Shown one piece after another: positions 1-12,100 of a stretch of 64,000 nt of DNA (positions within the stretch are counted from its first letter, which is position 1; the number at the start of each line of letters is the position of its first letter). Both the position numbers and the translations under genes were made by a program. Source of the stretch: Aquila chrysaetos chrysaetos (Eukaryota > Chordata > Aves > Accipitriformes > Accipitridae); assembly GCF_900496995.4 (NCBI RefSeq), contig NC_044005.1, positions 29,368,363 through 29,432,362 of the forward strand, given 5' to 3'. The notes under the pieces were generated by a model that worked only from the letters and a program-made list of their open reading frames with translations, ran no database searches and had not been told where the DNA came from.

Positions 1-3000
1 TTGTCGTGGTGCAAAAGCAGTCAGTGGTAGGAATGTCCAGCTCAGCTTCTGTCCTAAGGGCAGAGGAACCCAACTATGCCTTTTCCTACGCAGGTGCGGT
101 GGGAGGTGAAGTGCCAGCTGGAAAGCAGGTGCACTGAATGCATTTACTGAGACTCCAAACATTTTTCCAGTAAAAGCTGCAGGCTGGAGTTGCGTTAGGG
201 AGTTTCCTCAGGCCCTCACTGTCCTGGGTCTGGGATGGCCCAGGGGTCACGGGAAGACTGGGGGGAGGTAGCTTAGAGTCTCCCCTCCTGAAGTCGCAGA
301 AGTGGAATTGCTGTGCCACCTCCCCACCCCCTGCTCCTTCTGCTGCACTTCTCAGCTATTCCCTATGATTTGGTGAGTTCGTCTGCCCCATGCTCCACAG
401 CGCGCTCGCTGTGCAGCCTTCCTGTAGCCTTCTCCGCCTGCCTCCAGGTTATTATCAGTTTCTGAGGTGGGACCCAAAACTGTAGAACCCATCATCCCAT
501 CATAGGTCTTGCTCTAGCATGTGCCAGTGCCCACGGATCTGTAACAAAAACACTGGCAAAATTATCTTGGGATTGAAATTGTTGCAGCCACCTTGCGATT
601 CATTTGTCTCAATAACCGTATTGTTTTCTCTAGGCTGCCCCTGCGCCGGTGCTGGCTCCCAGTGCCCTGGCTCCCACTCACAGGGTCATTGTAGATTATT
701 TCTCCTCCCTCCCCACATTCACAAGTGAGTTTAGTCCTGGTGACTGACATTACACCCGGCTCTCACAGCTTCTGAGCTTTCCAAACGGTTACATGGGTTT
801 GTCTTCTTGCTTTCAGCTTTCACTCCATCCCAAAATTTTATAATTAGAAAATTCAGATAATTTATAAGGATATTTAACAATTTTGTGCACACACACACTC
901 CCAAATCCTGTGGAAATTTGCTGGATTTTTTTCCCACTGACTTATTAAATGCCATTAGTCCCATCACGTAGCTGAGAGTGCAGCTCTTAAACCCATCTGC
1001 GCATCGTACAGCAGGGGAACTCTATTTCAGGTTGAGGCTTTCCTAAGCAAGAAACTGAATGATGCCATTGCTCCTGACCATATGCTGCATGCCCTACAGT
1101 CTGATAAAATCAGGTTAGACTTGATCAAACATACTGGCTGCTCATGTATGAGAGTCATCCTTAGATGAACTTAGATTAACCAAAGGGTTAATCCCATGGT
1201 AAATAGGAAATCAAACTTCTAGTGGAAAAAGCGGTAGTTGGTGAGCAGAAAGGACACGGGCACTCCTGGGGAACTGGTAGGGAGGGGTGAGAACAAGAGG
1301 ACACAGTTCCTCCTCTTACGTCCTCAGACCATTCCCTCCTTTCTGGTTGGAGTTGAATGCTGGTGTGTGTAGGGAATGGAAACGAGAGTGGTACGGTGCT
1401 GCTCGGCCTCCCTCTTGGCAGAAGCTTCCCGTTTCATGTGAAGGGACTTCTACCCTTGACCATAACTGTGCTGCTAAAATAAGCCTGGGAGACCCGTTCA
1501 AGCCTTATCAAGATCCAGCAATTGGACTCGATGATGGCTGGATCAACCTCTTGAGGACCGTCCAAAGCGAGGATGGGCTTCAGGTTCCTGCAGATACCTT
1601 CCCCTGTTGGAGCAGAGAGCTCCCGGTGCCTTCTGGAGGTTGCTCCATCCGATTGCCTGGGGGGCTCCAGAGCACGGCACCGGCAGCTCCTGATCCAGGT
1701 CCTCCTCCCTCCCAACGCCCAGGCACCGCCTGCGGACCGTGATCTCTGGCTGCGAGGTAGGAATCCCATGGGTCCGAGCCCCAGCCGCGTCTCCAGCAGA
1801 GCCTGCAGGCCAGCGCTGTCTCCTTGCCTGACACCTGGGAGCCTGCGCGGCCGCTGGAGGGGAGGTGTAATGTGGTCCCCAAATAAAATGTCGTTAAGCG
1901 AGCGGGCAGCTGCATTTGATGTTTCTGAACAGTCTTGGGGCATAAACAGCAAGAGGAATGTATGAGAGCAATCTGGGCTGGGAGGGAAAAGGTCTCGGCT
2001 GAGGTCTGGTTCTCAGAGAAAAGCCTAAAAACTCTTCTGGGGGCTGAGGGGGCAGAAGGAAAAAGAGAAATGCCTTTGGCCACTTAATAAAAGGAAAAAT
2101 AACCACAACTTTAAAAAATAGGAGTTAAAAATAAAATAGAAAAGAACTATAAGCAAAGGATTAAAGAACATTTCTCTCCTTCATGTTTCCCCTCCCCACC
2201 ACAAAAAAAATTGTTGTGGTCAAGTTTTTTATATTTCAGAATTTCAAATAAAGTTGACTTTTAAATCTTCCCCCCGACATCTGGTTTGTAATTAAAGGAG
2301 CAGTAAATGGGAGGGAGACAGAAGCCGCCTCAGAAGCCTGTCCTTGATACATGACTCTCCAGCAATATAGCTAGATGAGCGATACCACCCCCAGGCTCCG
2401 GCACTTACGCAAACAAAATCCAGGCTGGTTTTGGTGACAGCGCAAGCCATTTCGTCTTCCCCCTGGAAGGAGGCTGCCAATTATCTTGCTGCGGTTGGGG
2501 ATTTGATGCTGGTGACAGACATTGAAGGAAATATCTGCATTGTGAGGATATGGATTGTCTAATATCACTGACCTTGCTGGTACCTTAATTGTGTTTTGTT
2601 TTACCTGAGGACAATCGGCCTCAAGGGGAAGACGAGGCTAACAGCTGCTGCGTTTTCTTCATTGCTCAAATATTAACAAAATGCTTTCTGTAAGAGAAGG
2701 TAGGAAACACTGTTCTGTGAAGGTACTCGGGCCAGAGGGATTTGAAGGGATTTTAAGACACTACAAAAAAATTCAGCCTTCCTCTTTTTTGTAAATGAAG
2801 TGATCCTGTTGGTGTTGCCACGCTGCCATCACTAAGCTGATATTGGGAGGACAGTGACGCTGCAGCTACTCCCTAAGTGAGCAGCAGCAGCGTAAGGGCC
2901 AAACGAGCGCTCCCGCGTATTGGCTCTTCCCCACCTCCGTCTGCATTAGCCCGTTGCGGGGACACCAGGTCTTCTCCAGGGAGCAGCCTGACATTCCCAA

Positions 3001-3029
3001 ACTCATACAAGTCATCCAAGAGCCTCGAT

Positions 3030-3190
3030 GGGACCATTATGACTTTTGTTATTTCATTACAGATTTCAGCTGGTTTCAGCTCGTACCCCACAGGCTGAAG
3101 CCATTTGCCATGACAAATTTGCCTGTAATGGAGTTATTTATTGATCTCGCCATGTCATAAATAGGAAGCTTTGGCTTCCTTTGGCATGAG
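3030..3190. other. Candidate conserved non-coding element
   Basis: A non-repetitive stretch with homeobox-type and other core motifs (GCCTGTAATGGAG, TTATTTATTGATC, GTCATAAATAGG), lacking simple repeats. Conservation is guessed from texture only. Confidence 0.25.
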
Positions 3191-3736
3191 ATGCTCAGCA
3201 GTCTGTTTCCTACAAACATCATTATATGTTGTAATTCACTGAAAAAGATACTCCTTGTACAGAAAGGTCATGGTTATTAATTATATGAATAGCAATAGTG
3301 GCTTCCAGCGAGGCCGAGTCCCAGCTGCGCTCCTGCAGATGTACATGCAGATAGGTGGACAGTTCTGCATGCAAAGAGAGCAACAACCGAAGACACGAGA
3401 AGACGAGAGAGCAGGAGGATGGGAGAAATGAAGCTCCTGAGTCGTGCCTGTGCTGCATGCTGGGCTGGGCAGCAATGTGCCTGCCTCCAGTAAAGTCCGG
3501 GCAGGACAGAGAAACCTGTGGTTTGCTTAATTTCATTCAAATTTTCTCAGTCCAGGAGGTTTTTGGAAAGCGGAGAGCAGAGAGCAGGACCAGGTGAATC
3601 ACAGCCACAAAATGCTTTATTATGGCCACACTTTGTCCTGCTTTTTTTGTGCTGGTGCTGGAGCATGTCTGACCCCGTGGGGACACAGTGCAGGGAGCCA
3701 AGCCTTTAGGAAGATATTTACGTTTTTCTTCTCCCT

Positions 3737-3749
3737 CCCCCCCCCCCCC
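3737..3749 (+). repeat. C13 homopolymer within a pyrimidine tract
   Basis: A run of thirteen C follows TTTTTCTTCTCCCT and is followed by AG, so it also resembles a strong 3' splice site. No exon is recognised downstream. Confidence 0.9.
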
Positions 3750-5104
3750 AGAATTTTTTCGTGCTGCTGTAGCAAGGCCAGCTTCCTCCATAAAATTCCT
3801 CTGGCTCAGAGGGGCAACAAGCAGTTCCTCAGGGCTGTTGCCCAAGACATTTCTCACATCCCCACTCCACAGTACCCTGTCTACTTCTCCCTCCATTTCC
3901 TTCAGGTCCCACCAAATTCCCAGTTCCCTCTCCTGCCCGAGCTGCAGGTAGCTCCTGCCAGAAGGATGTTACTGCAGTTTTGCTTGCCTGTGCAAAGGAA
4001 CGGCAGGAATTCTTGAGGAATAAGGTGCAGGTACATACTGGCCACTGCAAAGCAGATGGCAGCATAGGAGCCATCATCGTTAGCAACAGTTGCAAAGGGG
4101 CAGATGGAGCATGGGAAACGGTGATGAGGAAAAACAGTGGCAGGGAATGGGAGAAGGAGAGCAAACCAACACAGAAGGCTGGCTACAAACAACTGGGCAG
4201 GGCAGCGCCCTAAAGAAACAAGCGGGAAAACTGCAAAATCCATGAAATAAACCACATCTGAGCTCGGTGAGTGCATCTCACAAAAACAACAAGGAGGGTG
4301 ACAGCTCCCAAAAGGAAATGGCGATTCATCTCCGTGCGGGGAATAGGAAGGAGAAGGACAAAGAAAAGGCAGCGCTGAGCCAGAGACCTGCTGCCCTTTT
4401 CCAAAAGTGCACCTCCGGCTTCTAAGGGCAGTCATCCTGCTCGTCCCCAAACGAGACCTGGCAAACGCCCATCGTGCATGAAGCTTCGGAGGTGGGAGGC
4501 TGCAGCCCTGGCTCTGGGCAAGCGCGTCAGGCTGGAGACTCGGCCCTTTATTTGGTGGGTCAACACCCATTGGCAACCGGGGGGGGCAACGACAAAACGC
4601 TGTGCTGGCTGACGAGGTCGGAGAAGGGAAGATGCGGCAGTGCCTCCGGATGATCTGCAGCCAAAGCTCGTCCCCGGCTGCGCCCTCCTCCCCGGGAGCC
4701 AGCGCCTGCCGCAGAGGGCGAGGGCAGGGGCGGCTGGAGGGTGTCTCCAGCAGAGCCCGAGGGGAAGAGCAGCACCAAGCCAAAATCATTACCTTTTGCA
4801 GACCAAAAAACCAAGCATGAATCTCGTTGTTTTGAAAGTATTTTTTCCAGTTAGGACTTAGCTCTGTTTACTCCGAAGTCAGACAAAACACAGGGGACTC
4901 AAAACCAGCATCGGGCATTAAGTACTGCAAACATAAGTGATCCCTAGCAGTTGCCGTACAGGATTCTCCAAATAATACACCTGTTTTCCTTCTTTTGTGA
5001 CATTTGATTAAAGTCTCGCTATCCTGACTATTATTTAAAGTGCTTGGAGGCGAGGCCCAAATTTCACTTCCCCTCCCACGTTCACCGACTCCATCCTCCT
5101 CCTC

Positions 5105-5570
5105 TTCCTCCAGATATGTTTTGCTATAAATTACTGGCACTGTTTCTGTTGATAGTCAACATAATCAAACATTTGTAAGCATGCTGTCTCTTCAATCTGT
5201 TCAGTTGATGCACTTTACCTGATCTTTCATTAAAGTAATCAAAACACTTGCTGTGCCGCGTCTAATGAATGTTGCATGTATGATTAAGTACTTTCATTCA
5301 TATTGCAAGTTTGATTTAATGTAATCTGCCTTTCAGACAGCCATTAGCCTAGCTCCTGCGTGAATTCGATTAATTGGCTGAATTCTTCCAGATGTCCATT
5401 AAGTATTACAGGAATTTCTATGTAAAAACAGCAGGGACTGTCTAGCGGAGGAGCAAACAATGATATGTTATATTGCTGCCATGACTTACAAAAAGCTGGA
5501 TTCATTTTCATTAATAAAACATCTGTACTCCTGCACAGCTATGCATCAAGATGCATTTATTTTATATGTT
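5105..5570. other. Candidate conserved non-coding element (homeobox-core rich)
   Basis: AT-rich, complex sequence without simple repeats, packed with TAAT/ATTA cores (CATTAAAGTAATCAAAAC, GATTAATTGGCTG, TTCATTAATAAAAC), ATGCAT and an octamer-like ATGTTGCATG. This texture is typical of vertebrate developmental enhancers. No alignment was possible, so conservation is unproven. Confidence 0.35.
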
Positions 5571-5599
5571 TATTTCTCTTATGACTATAAATAGACAGT

Positions 5600-8500
5600 T
5601 AAACAGAAGCACAGTATGTTCAGTTGGAAGATACACAAGCAGAACTGTATCAGAAATGAAAATAGCAATATAGAATAGCATAGTTAGGACTTAAAATAAG
5701 CATTGAGCACTGCAGCAAGCAAGGCAGTGACTCCTATAGCTGTGTGGTATTTCTTAGCATAAAGGCATTTTTTTCTTTGGACAGTTACGAATCTGCAAAA
5801 TGGTCAGCTCTTGCATTGAAATGACCTGTGCCCAATTTATGTTTACAAGGCTCGTCGCGCCTTTAAGTGGGAGCAAATATGCGGTTTGGCATTTTTAAAT
5901 GGTGTGGGGTAAAGAGAAAAATTGCCATTAAAATAAACAAGTCTGATAAAGTTTTTCTTAATTCTCAGAATGGGGATTTTCTTCTTCCTTTTTTTCATAA
6001 AGTTGCGCTTCAGAAAGTAGGTTTCAGTGCCTGCTGTACCCAGCCCGTGCAGGGGATCGTGGTGTTTTGGGGAACAGGGAGGGCACCTCCACACGCAGAT
6101 GTAGCGCCCTTAACTTTCTACCCACCTTCCTAAAGCCAAGAGCCCCTTTCAGAGGACCGTGTGAGATCGCAGGGCCTCCTTGCCCCTTCCGTCCCCTCTC
6201 CTCCCACCTCAAATACCGTTCTCATCCTCGGGGAATGAGCACGGGGCCAGGAACCCCAGTGAGCAGACTGGAGAAGCCTGGCAGGAGTTTGACGCTGACC
6301 CTGCGGCCCTGAACTCGGCACAGCTTCATTTTCCCGAACGCGCCGCGGGTTTCCTCAAAGCCAGCGAGCTGCAGGGTAGACCTAATGCTAGGTCTATAGC
6401 AGTGTGCTGTGCTGAGTCAGAGGCAGAGGAAGGGAGCGGAGCCGCAGCAGTTGAGCGGCGTTCCAGCTTTTCCCGGTGATGCTCGGGCAAGCGGCTCCGG
6501 CTCCCCCAGGGGAAACAGCCAAATCAAGCTCTTCCCTCTCCTCCCCGGCTCAGCCTTTCCCTACTGCTGCTCAGCCTTAAAAGTGTGTTTGGTCCTTGAA
6601 ATACCACTCCCATGCTGGGGAAATTATTGCCGCTTTCCACCACGTCAGGATTTTACTGACACCCCCCCTCCGTCCAAATTAGCAGGAGCTGGTACAAGCC
6701 AGTTCATTTTCAAAGGCTGTTTAATAGATTCTCGACTTACGGGAGACATCTAGCAGAATATTGGTCGGCAAAACTTGGGCCGTACAACAAAAGGAATTGG
6801 GATTTGCTAAACTGTAACTCCTGTTTTCTTCCAACAGCTCACACGGTCACAACGCTGGCTAACAGCTTGCTTGTTTATTTACACGTTCTCTTTTGGTTTC
6901 ACTTCTTTCTCTATTTCTTGCTTTTGTTGCTGTGTTGTCTATTATCCCCCATAGCAAACATACCCATAAAAATCCAGTATTATTATATTATCTTATTATA
7001 TTATCTATATTCTGCTATGAAAAACACTTTAAGACTAATCTTCTACCGTAGCTGTGCTGCGAGACCTTGCTCCAGTACCCACGTAACCTCATAGAAGTAT
7101 GGCCCTATCAAACCTAAATCTTTACACCGACCCATTGCAACAGTCTCCTACCAATGACAGGGGAAAGCAAAACACAGACAGTTGATTGACTCCCTTGATC
7201 TCTGTTACAGAGCGATTTTCTTAGCAGGGAGGGCAGTAGGTAGACTGGAGAAGGGGAGCGGATGCCGGAGTGAGGGCCGAGCAGGAGGTGAGGCAGACTT
7301 TCCTCGGTGTGCCGCAGCAGCCTCGGCAGCAGCATTAGGAGAAACACTTCACCCCTTTCAAACGTATCAGAAATCTGACTCTCAGTGCAACGAAAACAGT
7401 TCTTAGATTTTTGCACAGAAGAAAATGGTGTAAATATAATGTATAGGTGACCAATCTAAAAACGAAATGCAGCAAAGCAAACGGAGCCTTTGCTAGTTTC
7501 CAGTGCTGTGCTGTGTTTTTCAAGGCAAATGTGGAAAAGTCACATCTTCTTTTGAAGCCCGAGAGACTGAAAAATTAAATCAGGGGGCTTTGTTATTGAT
7601 GTTTTTCTAATACAAATGTTTTGAAATCCCTGCCTTTCATGTGTCTCTTACAAATAAGCAGAAATGTGTGATGAATCATCTTCGCTTTTAATTCCTTTAA
7701 TAGATTCTTATCTCACCCACTAACGTCTAAACAATTTTTGTTTCTGTAACAATCCCTTCCTCAGTGGTAAATATTACTCTCAGACAACATCTTTTTTGGA
7801 GGTTCATTATGTTCATTCTGTGGCTGAGACTCATTATACTCAGTTATTTATTTAAAAGAACAAAATGACAGCAAATGCCTGCATTTATCATGTCTCCCTT
7901 TACACATTTATAAAATATATTTTAGTGAGAAGGCCCAGCCACTCTCACGGTTTTGAAGAAACCAGCTGGCCTTCCTTCCTAGCCATCCCTCCCCGAGAAA
8001 GGAATACTTAAAGGCAATGGTAGAGTCTAACCTCGCTTGCTAAATGAGACTCTGCTGACGCTAATGGGAGATTTGGCAAAGACGGGAAAATAATTTACGA
8101 ACTATTTGATTTTTTTCAATTACAAAATAAAAAACTTTGGGAATGATTATGAAAAAAGAAGCAAATGAAAATGCCACTCTAAGGCATGGTGAAATGATAT
8201 ATGTGGAACCAGCCCAAGAAATAATTTGGATATCTAAGGACAGGTTTGAATCTTCCTGGATTACCAGAGTGTCACCCATCTCACTGAAGAGCTTGCCCAA
8301 AAAAAGTTCACAATCTTTCCACAGGAAAAAATCCTCAGCCCTTTAAACTAGCATTTCACTAATCCAACATTCATAGAGTGGCTTCTGTTCATGTTACTCC
8401 CATCTCCCAAACCAAACTCCAAGTCCTACAGTGGCACCCACTTCTGTTCACACCCAACTACATCTGGCCTTCAAAAGAGAGGTGCTAACTCGCCCCCAAT

Positions 8501-8600
8501 CACAGCAAAAGGTTATTGAGATACCTATATAGATTATAATCAGCATAATTATAAAAACGGAGAGCGGCTTGCCCACAGGGAGCTGTAAAATACATTTTTA
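5600..8600. other. Intergenic; no gene recognised
   Basis: AT-rich DNA with a moderately GC-rich patch at about 6100-6540 and a short ATT-rich low-complexity stretch near 6975-7015. A 69-codon frame at 8137-8346 has non-biased composition but no recognisable homology. Confidence 0.6.
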
Positions 8601-8619
8601 ACTAGGCCATTGATATAAT

Positions 8620-9190
8620 AGAGACAAGATGAAAAACAAGAGAGGAGGGCAAAGGTTCGGCTGTGTGGCCATTCTGGGAACTGACTGAAAAACAAGAACA
8701 AAGCTATTCAGAGCAGGTCGTTAAAGAAAAAAAATTTCTAAACCAAGTCTAAAAGATAGGAAATAGAAATATGACATGGTAGCTTACAAAGCAGAGGTCA
8801 AAAAGACATTGGTAATTAATGATGAAAAGATAAAGAACCAAGCACTTAATTTCAAAGAAATAGTGGGGGAAGGCATAATGGTACTGCGAGCAGGAAAAAA
8901 GATTTTGCAGAAGTAAATGAAAATGAATAAGATCTCAATAAGGGGAAAAATGGATAATTGAAAAAGTAGAAGTACTGTAAATTGCTGTAGCCAATTTTGC
9001 TCTGATATTGTTCCACATCCAGTTTTTGTGCATGGAAAATACAGGTGAAAATATCTACTGTGTTTGAAAGTTTAAAGACTACTTTCTGAAATGCAGACCA
9101 ATAGATTTTACTTCTGTTTCATCGAGATGCCTACTGGAAGGAAAGGGGTAGGAAGCACAAGCCCAGAAAAATGGAGAATAGCAGATGTTT
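8620..9190 (+). mobile_element. Possible highly diverged LINE (CR1/L2-type) remnant
   Basis: This A-rich stretch has fragments that resemble the 5' half of CR1 ORF2: GAGGAGGGCAAAGGTTCGGC, AATTAATGATGAAAAGATAAAG, GACCAATAGATTTTACTTCTG and CCCAGAAAAATGGAGAATAGC. The last two occur in the opposite order to that expected, so the resemblance may be partly chance. Open frames are short and broken. Confidence 0.3.
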
Positions 9191-9199
9191 TGAAACAGC

Positions 9200-12100
9200 A
9201 GATCCAACCTTGTTAGCATCTTCCCATGTTTTATTTTTTGTTTTCTGAGCTTCAGCTTCAGATAAGCAAAACCAGATAATGCAGAGTGTAAAACAGCAGT
9301 GGACAGCCTAGACCCATACAGCCTCAGTTATCCTCTAGAGTTGTAACAAAAGGAGTACATCTCAAGTGAAAAAAAATAATAAGAAGACAGGGTGGAGTCA
9401 CTGGTGCAGGAGAGTGTCCCAGCACCTTCGCCAGAAAAGGATGAGGAAGAGTGAATAATTTATATTACAGAATTGTTTCAGTTTATTTCCCAGTTAAGCC
9501 CCTTTTACTTTTCTCCAAGAACTGTGTGAGAAGACTCCTTTACAAAAACCCCAGTTGTGTTAAGTGGCATCTTAAGCAGGTCACATTTTTCAGAATACTC
9601 AAACCTAACCTGGCCCTCTCTTGGTTGAGTCCCCTGATGCTGGTGAGTAGATCCCCGGTACGCAGGATGGCAGAGCCCTGCACAGAGGCACACAGGGCGG
9701 TGGAAAATTTATCTGCTCTTTGGAAGAAGCTGCCGCACTGGAGGTTTGATGTATTATGTAGTAACACACAGGCCCTTCCACCAGACAGTGACTGCTCCAG
9801 CCCTATCAGAAGGATTAATAACCACATCACCCCGGTACTGCAGAGCCAGCTCAGATGCTGTAATTCCCAGGGGCTGGACCGCAACACTGAACTTTTACAT
9901 GAAGAAGTAATCTGAGGTGCCATGGACTGTAAAATATAGCAAGGCTCTTCTGGGAGAAGATTGGTGACAGATTCACCTGGTACAGCGGTGGGTCTCAGGC
10001 ACTGAAGGAGGACATATGTGGTAGCTGCTCTGTGTAAAGGTGACCTGGTTTAGCAGAAAAGACACAGTGCCATCTCTCAAGTACTGTTTTTCAGCAGCAC
10101 ATCTGTGTGTGGAACCAGGAAAAGAAAGAGAGTCCATGATATTCTGCATCTCAATGGGACCTGGCAAAACTAACAGTATATGTCCTGCCATCTCCAGAAA
10201 CCAAACAAAAGAAATGCTAACAGCTGTAGGTGTTGAGTGAAGGCATAAAGCCCTTAAACACCATAAGTCACCCCGGGTGGATCCCCCTCTGGATGCTGAG
10301 CCATAATGCCTGTGCACCCAGCGCTCACAGAGGCTTAATCCCTTTCAACAACGGGATGAGCTGAGAGCTGTATCCTTTCAGGACTTACATAACACCCCAG
10401 CGCACATGTCTTTCAGGAGGATAAGAGCTGCTTAGTATGTCCTGAATTCACATTTTTACTGCCATTCAGTTTATATCCATGTCTCTCTCCCCAGCAGGAA
10501 AACCTGAATTACCAACATTGCCCTCAGCCCACCAGCACGCTGGGTTATGAGCTTCACAGCTGGCTCAGCTCAGCAGAAAGCACTTCTGCACCATGTCGTG
10601 GGTGCGACCCTTGCCCCGACACACACCGCATCTCCTCGTGGCTACTTCCCTGCGACCCTGCCAAATGCATGCAGATTTTGTGTCCTCTAAAGATACCGCA
10701 GCGGGAACACATAAGAGGATGCTTGAGTTGGAGGCAGTTGTGTGGGGAAGGGCAATGGCTGACTGGTATCTCTTGTGAAAAGCAAGCCAAGGGGTACTGG
10801 TGTGAGCCAGGGACACAATCTTATTTAACTTTGCCTCATCCTTTATTGGCCTTTTTATATGAATTCTTCTGTTGTACCCTTACCTTAAGGGTGATCACTA
10901 CTGTGGAGCTCCACAGTTGTCCTTCATTGCTACAGAGCTACAGTAAGCCATATTTCAATTGTGTCAGTATGGATATTGCATCCACTGGAATGAAGTTTGC
11001 TTTCAAACAAAACTGTTTTCTGGTGAAGTTCTTAGTTCCTTTGAAAGGGAGAAGCAAGCCTGACATCAGCTTTCCTCACTTTAATTACTGTAAGTGTTTT
11101 CTTTGTGCCAGCAATCTCCCATGGATGCAACAATCAATTCTCAGGACAAGGATAGGCAACCAACCAACAGATCTGACCTGAAAAGAGAAGACAAAGGAGG
11201 TATGAAATAGAGAAAAAAAAAAAAAAACTACAATGAAAATTAGCCCAACCTCTGGTTGACAGTTGATGTTCTTGCATCTTCCTTTTCCCATCAACTGTGT
11301 TTCCTCATTCTTCTCTTACAAGCCCAATAGCTGCTTCATCTGCAAACTGCCAGATTCACAGAGCTCCCTTGGCACTTCTTCAGCAGCACAAGGCACTTGT
11401 GTCTAGCTGCAAAGACTTTCTTTTATTTTGCCAGGTACACATTCCAGCATTATTAACTGTGGGGTTTTCAATGTAAGTTTTAACCTCACGACACTTTTCC
11501 AAATCTACGGCAGCAACACTGGAAAGTCCACACACATGCAGATCACCCCCTGGCCCCTACTTGGGAGAGCAGGGCTGTAATAAGAAAGTGAGGAAGAAAC
11601 TTGGAAATGTAACAATGTGCAAATCAGACTGGACATTATTAAAGTCTGTCCCAAAAATGTAAGTATTCTGCCTTCTCCATTTGTTTTTACAATGTGCATT
11701 ATAATCCTATTCCTTACAGCACAGCATACAGAAACCTGTAAGAATTACAGATATTAGAAAGTGGCTTGTTTTCTTTCCCTGCCTGCTTCAGTAACTATTT
11801 AAGCTATTAGCTCTACTTCTGTGAAGGATGCTGAAAATACAAATTTGGCACATGCATGCTAAATACCTGATGCTACAATGATCCAAGTTCCCTAAGTCTG
11901 TCACCAGAGGCATTGCATAAAACTAATTCAACCAGCAAAGAGTGCAGGCACACCCTTAGCAGCTAGACTTGGATGCTTAAGGATTTTATGCAAACCTGGT
12001 AAATGGGGTAGAGTCAAAATCAGCATTATTGTAATCTTACAGAAAAACACAAAATGGCCTCATCTCACTTAACTGCTGCCTCACTTAAATGACCGTCTGT

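Larger units (their letters stand above)
1..4860. other. Intergenic; no gene recognised
   Basis: Mixed composition. Longest frames are 151, 172 and 167 codons (1287-2083, both strands) and 295 codons on the minus strand (3902-4789). None has a family motif, and they lie in moderately GC-rich DNA. AATAAA-type hexamers occur at 1881 and 2244 but without a recognisable transcript. Confidence 0.6.

Noticed and set aside
1..20. TGTCGTGGT at the window start resembling the reversed end of the solo LTR
   Set aside because: Similarity stops after nine bases; the next bases do not follow the LTR.
1788..4760. Shared 15-base string GTCTCCAGCAGAGCC near 1790 and 4742
   Set aside because: An isolated exact match without extended similarity; likely chance in GC-moderate DNA.
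3902..4789. 295-codon frame on the minus strand
   Set aside because: Long for the local GC content, but it has no domain, signal or family resemblance. Its Cys/Ser/Pro-rich composition looks like chance, and no promoter or splice context supports it.
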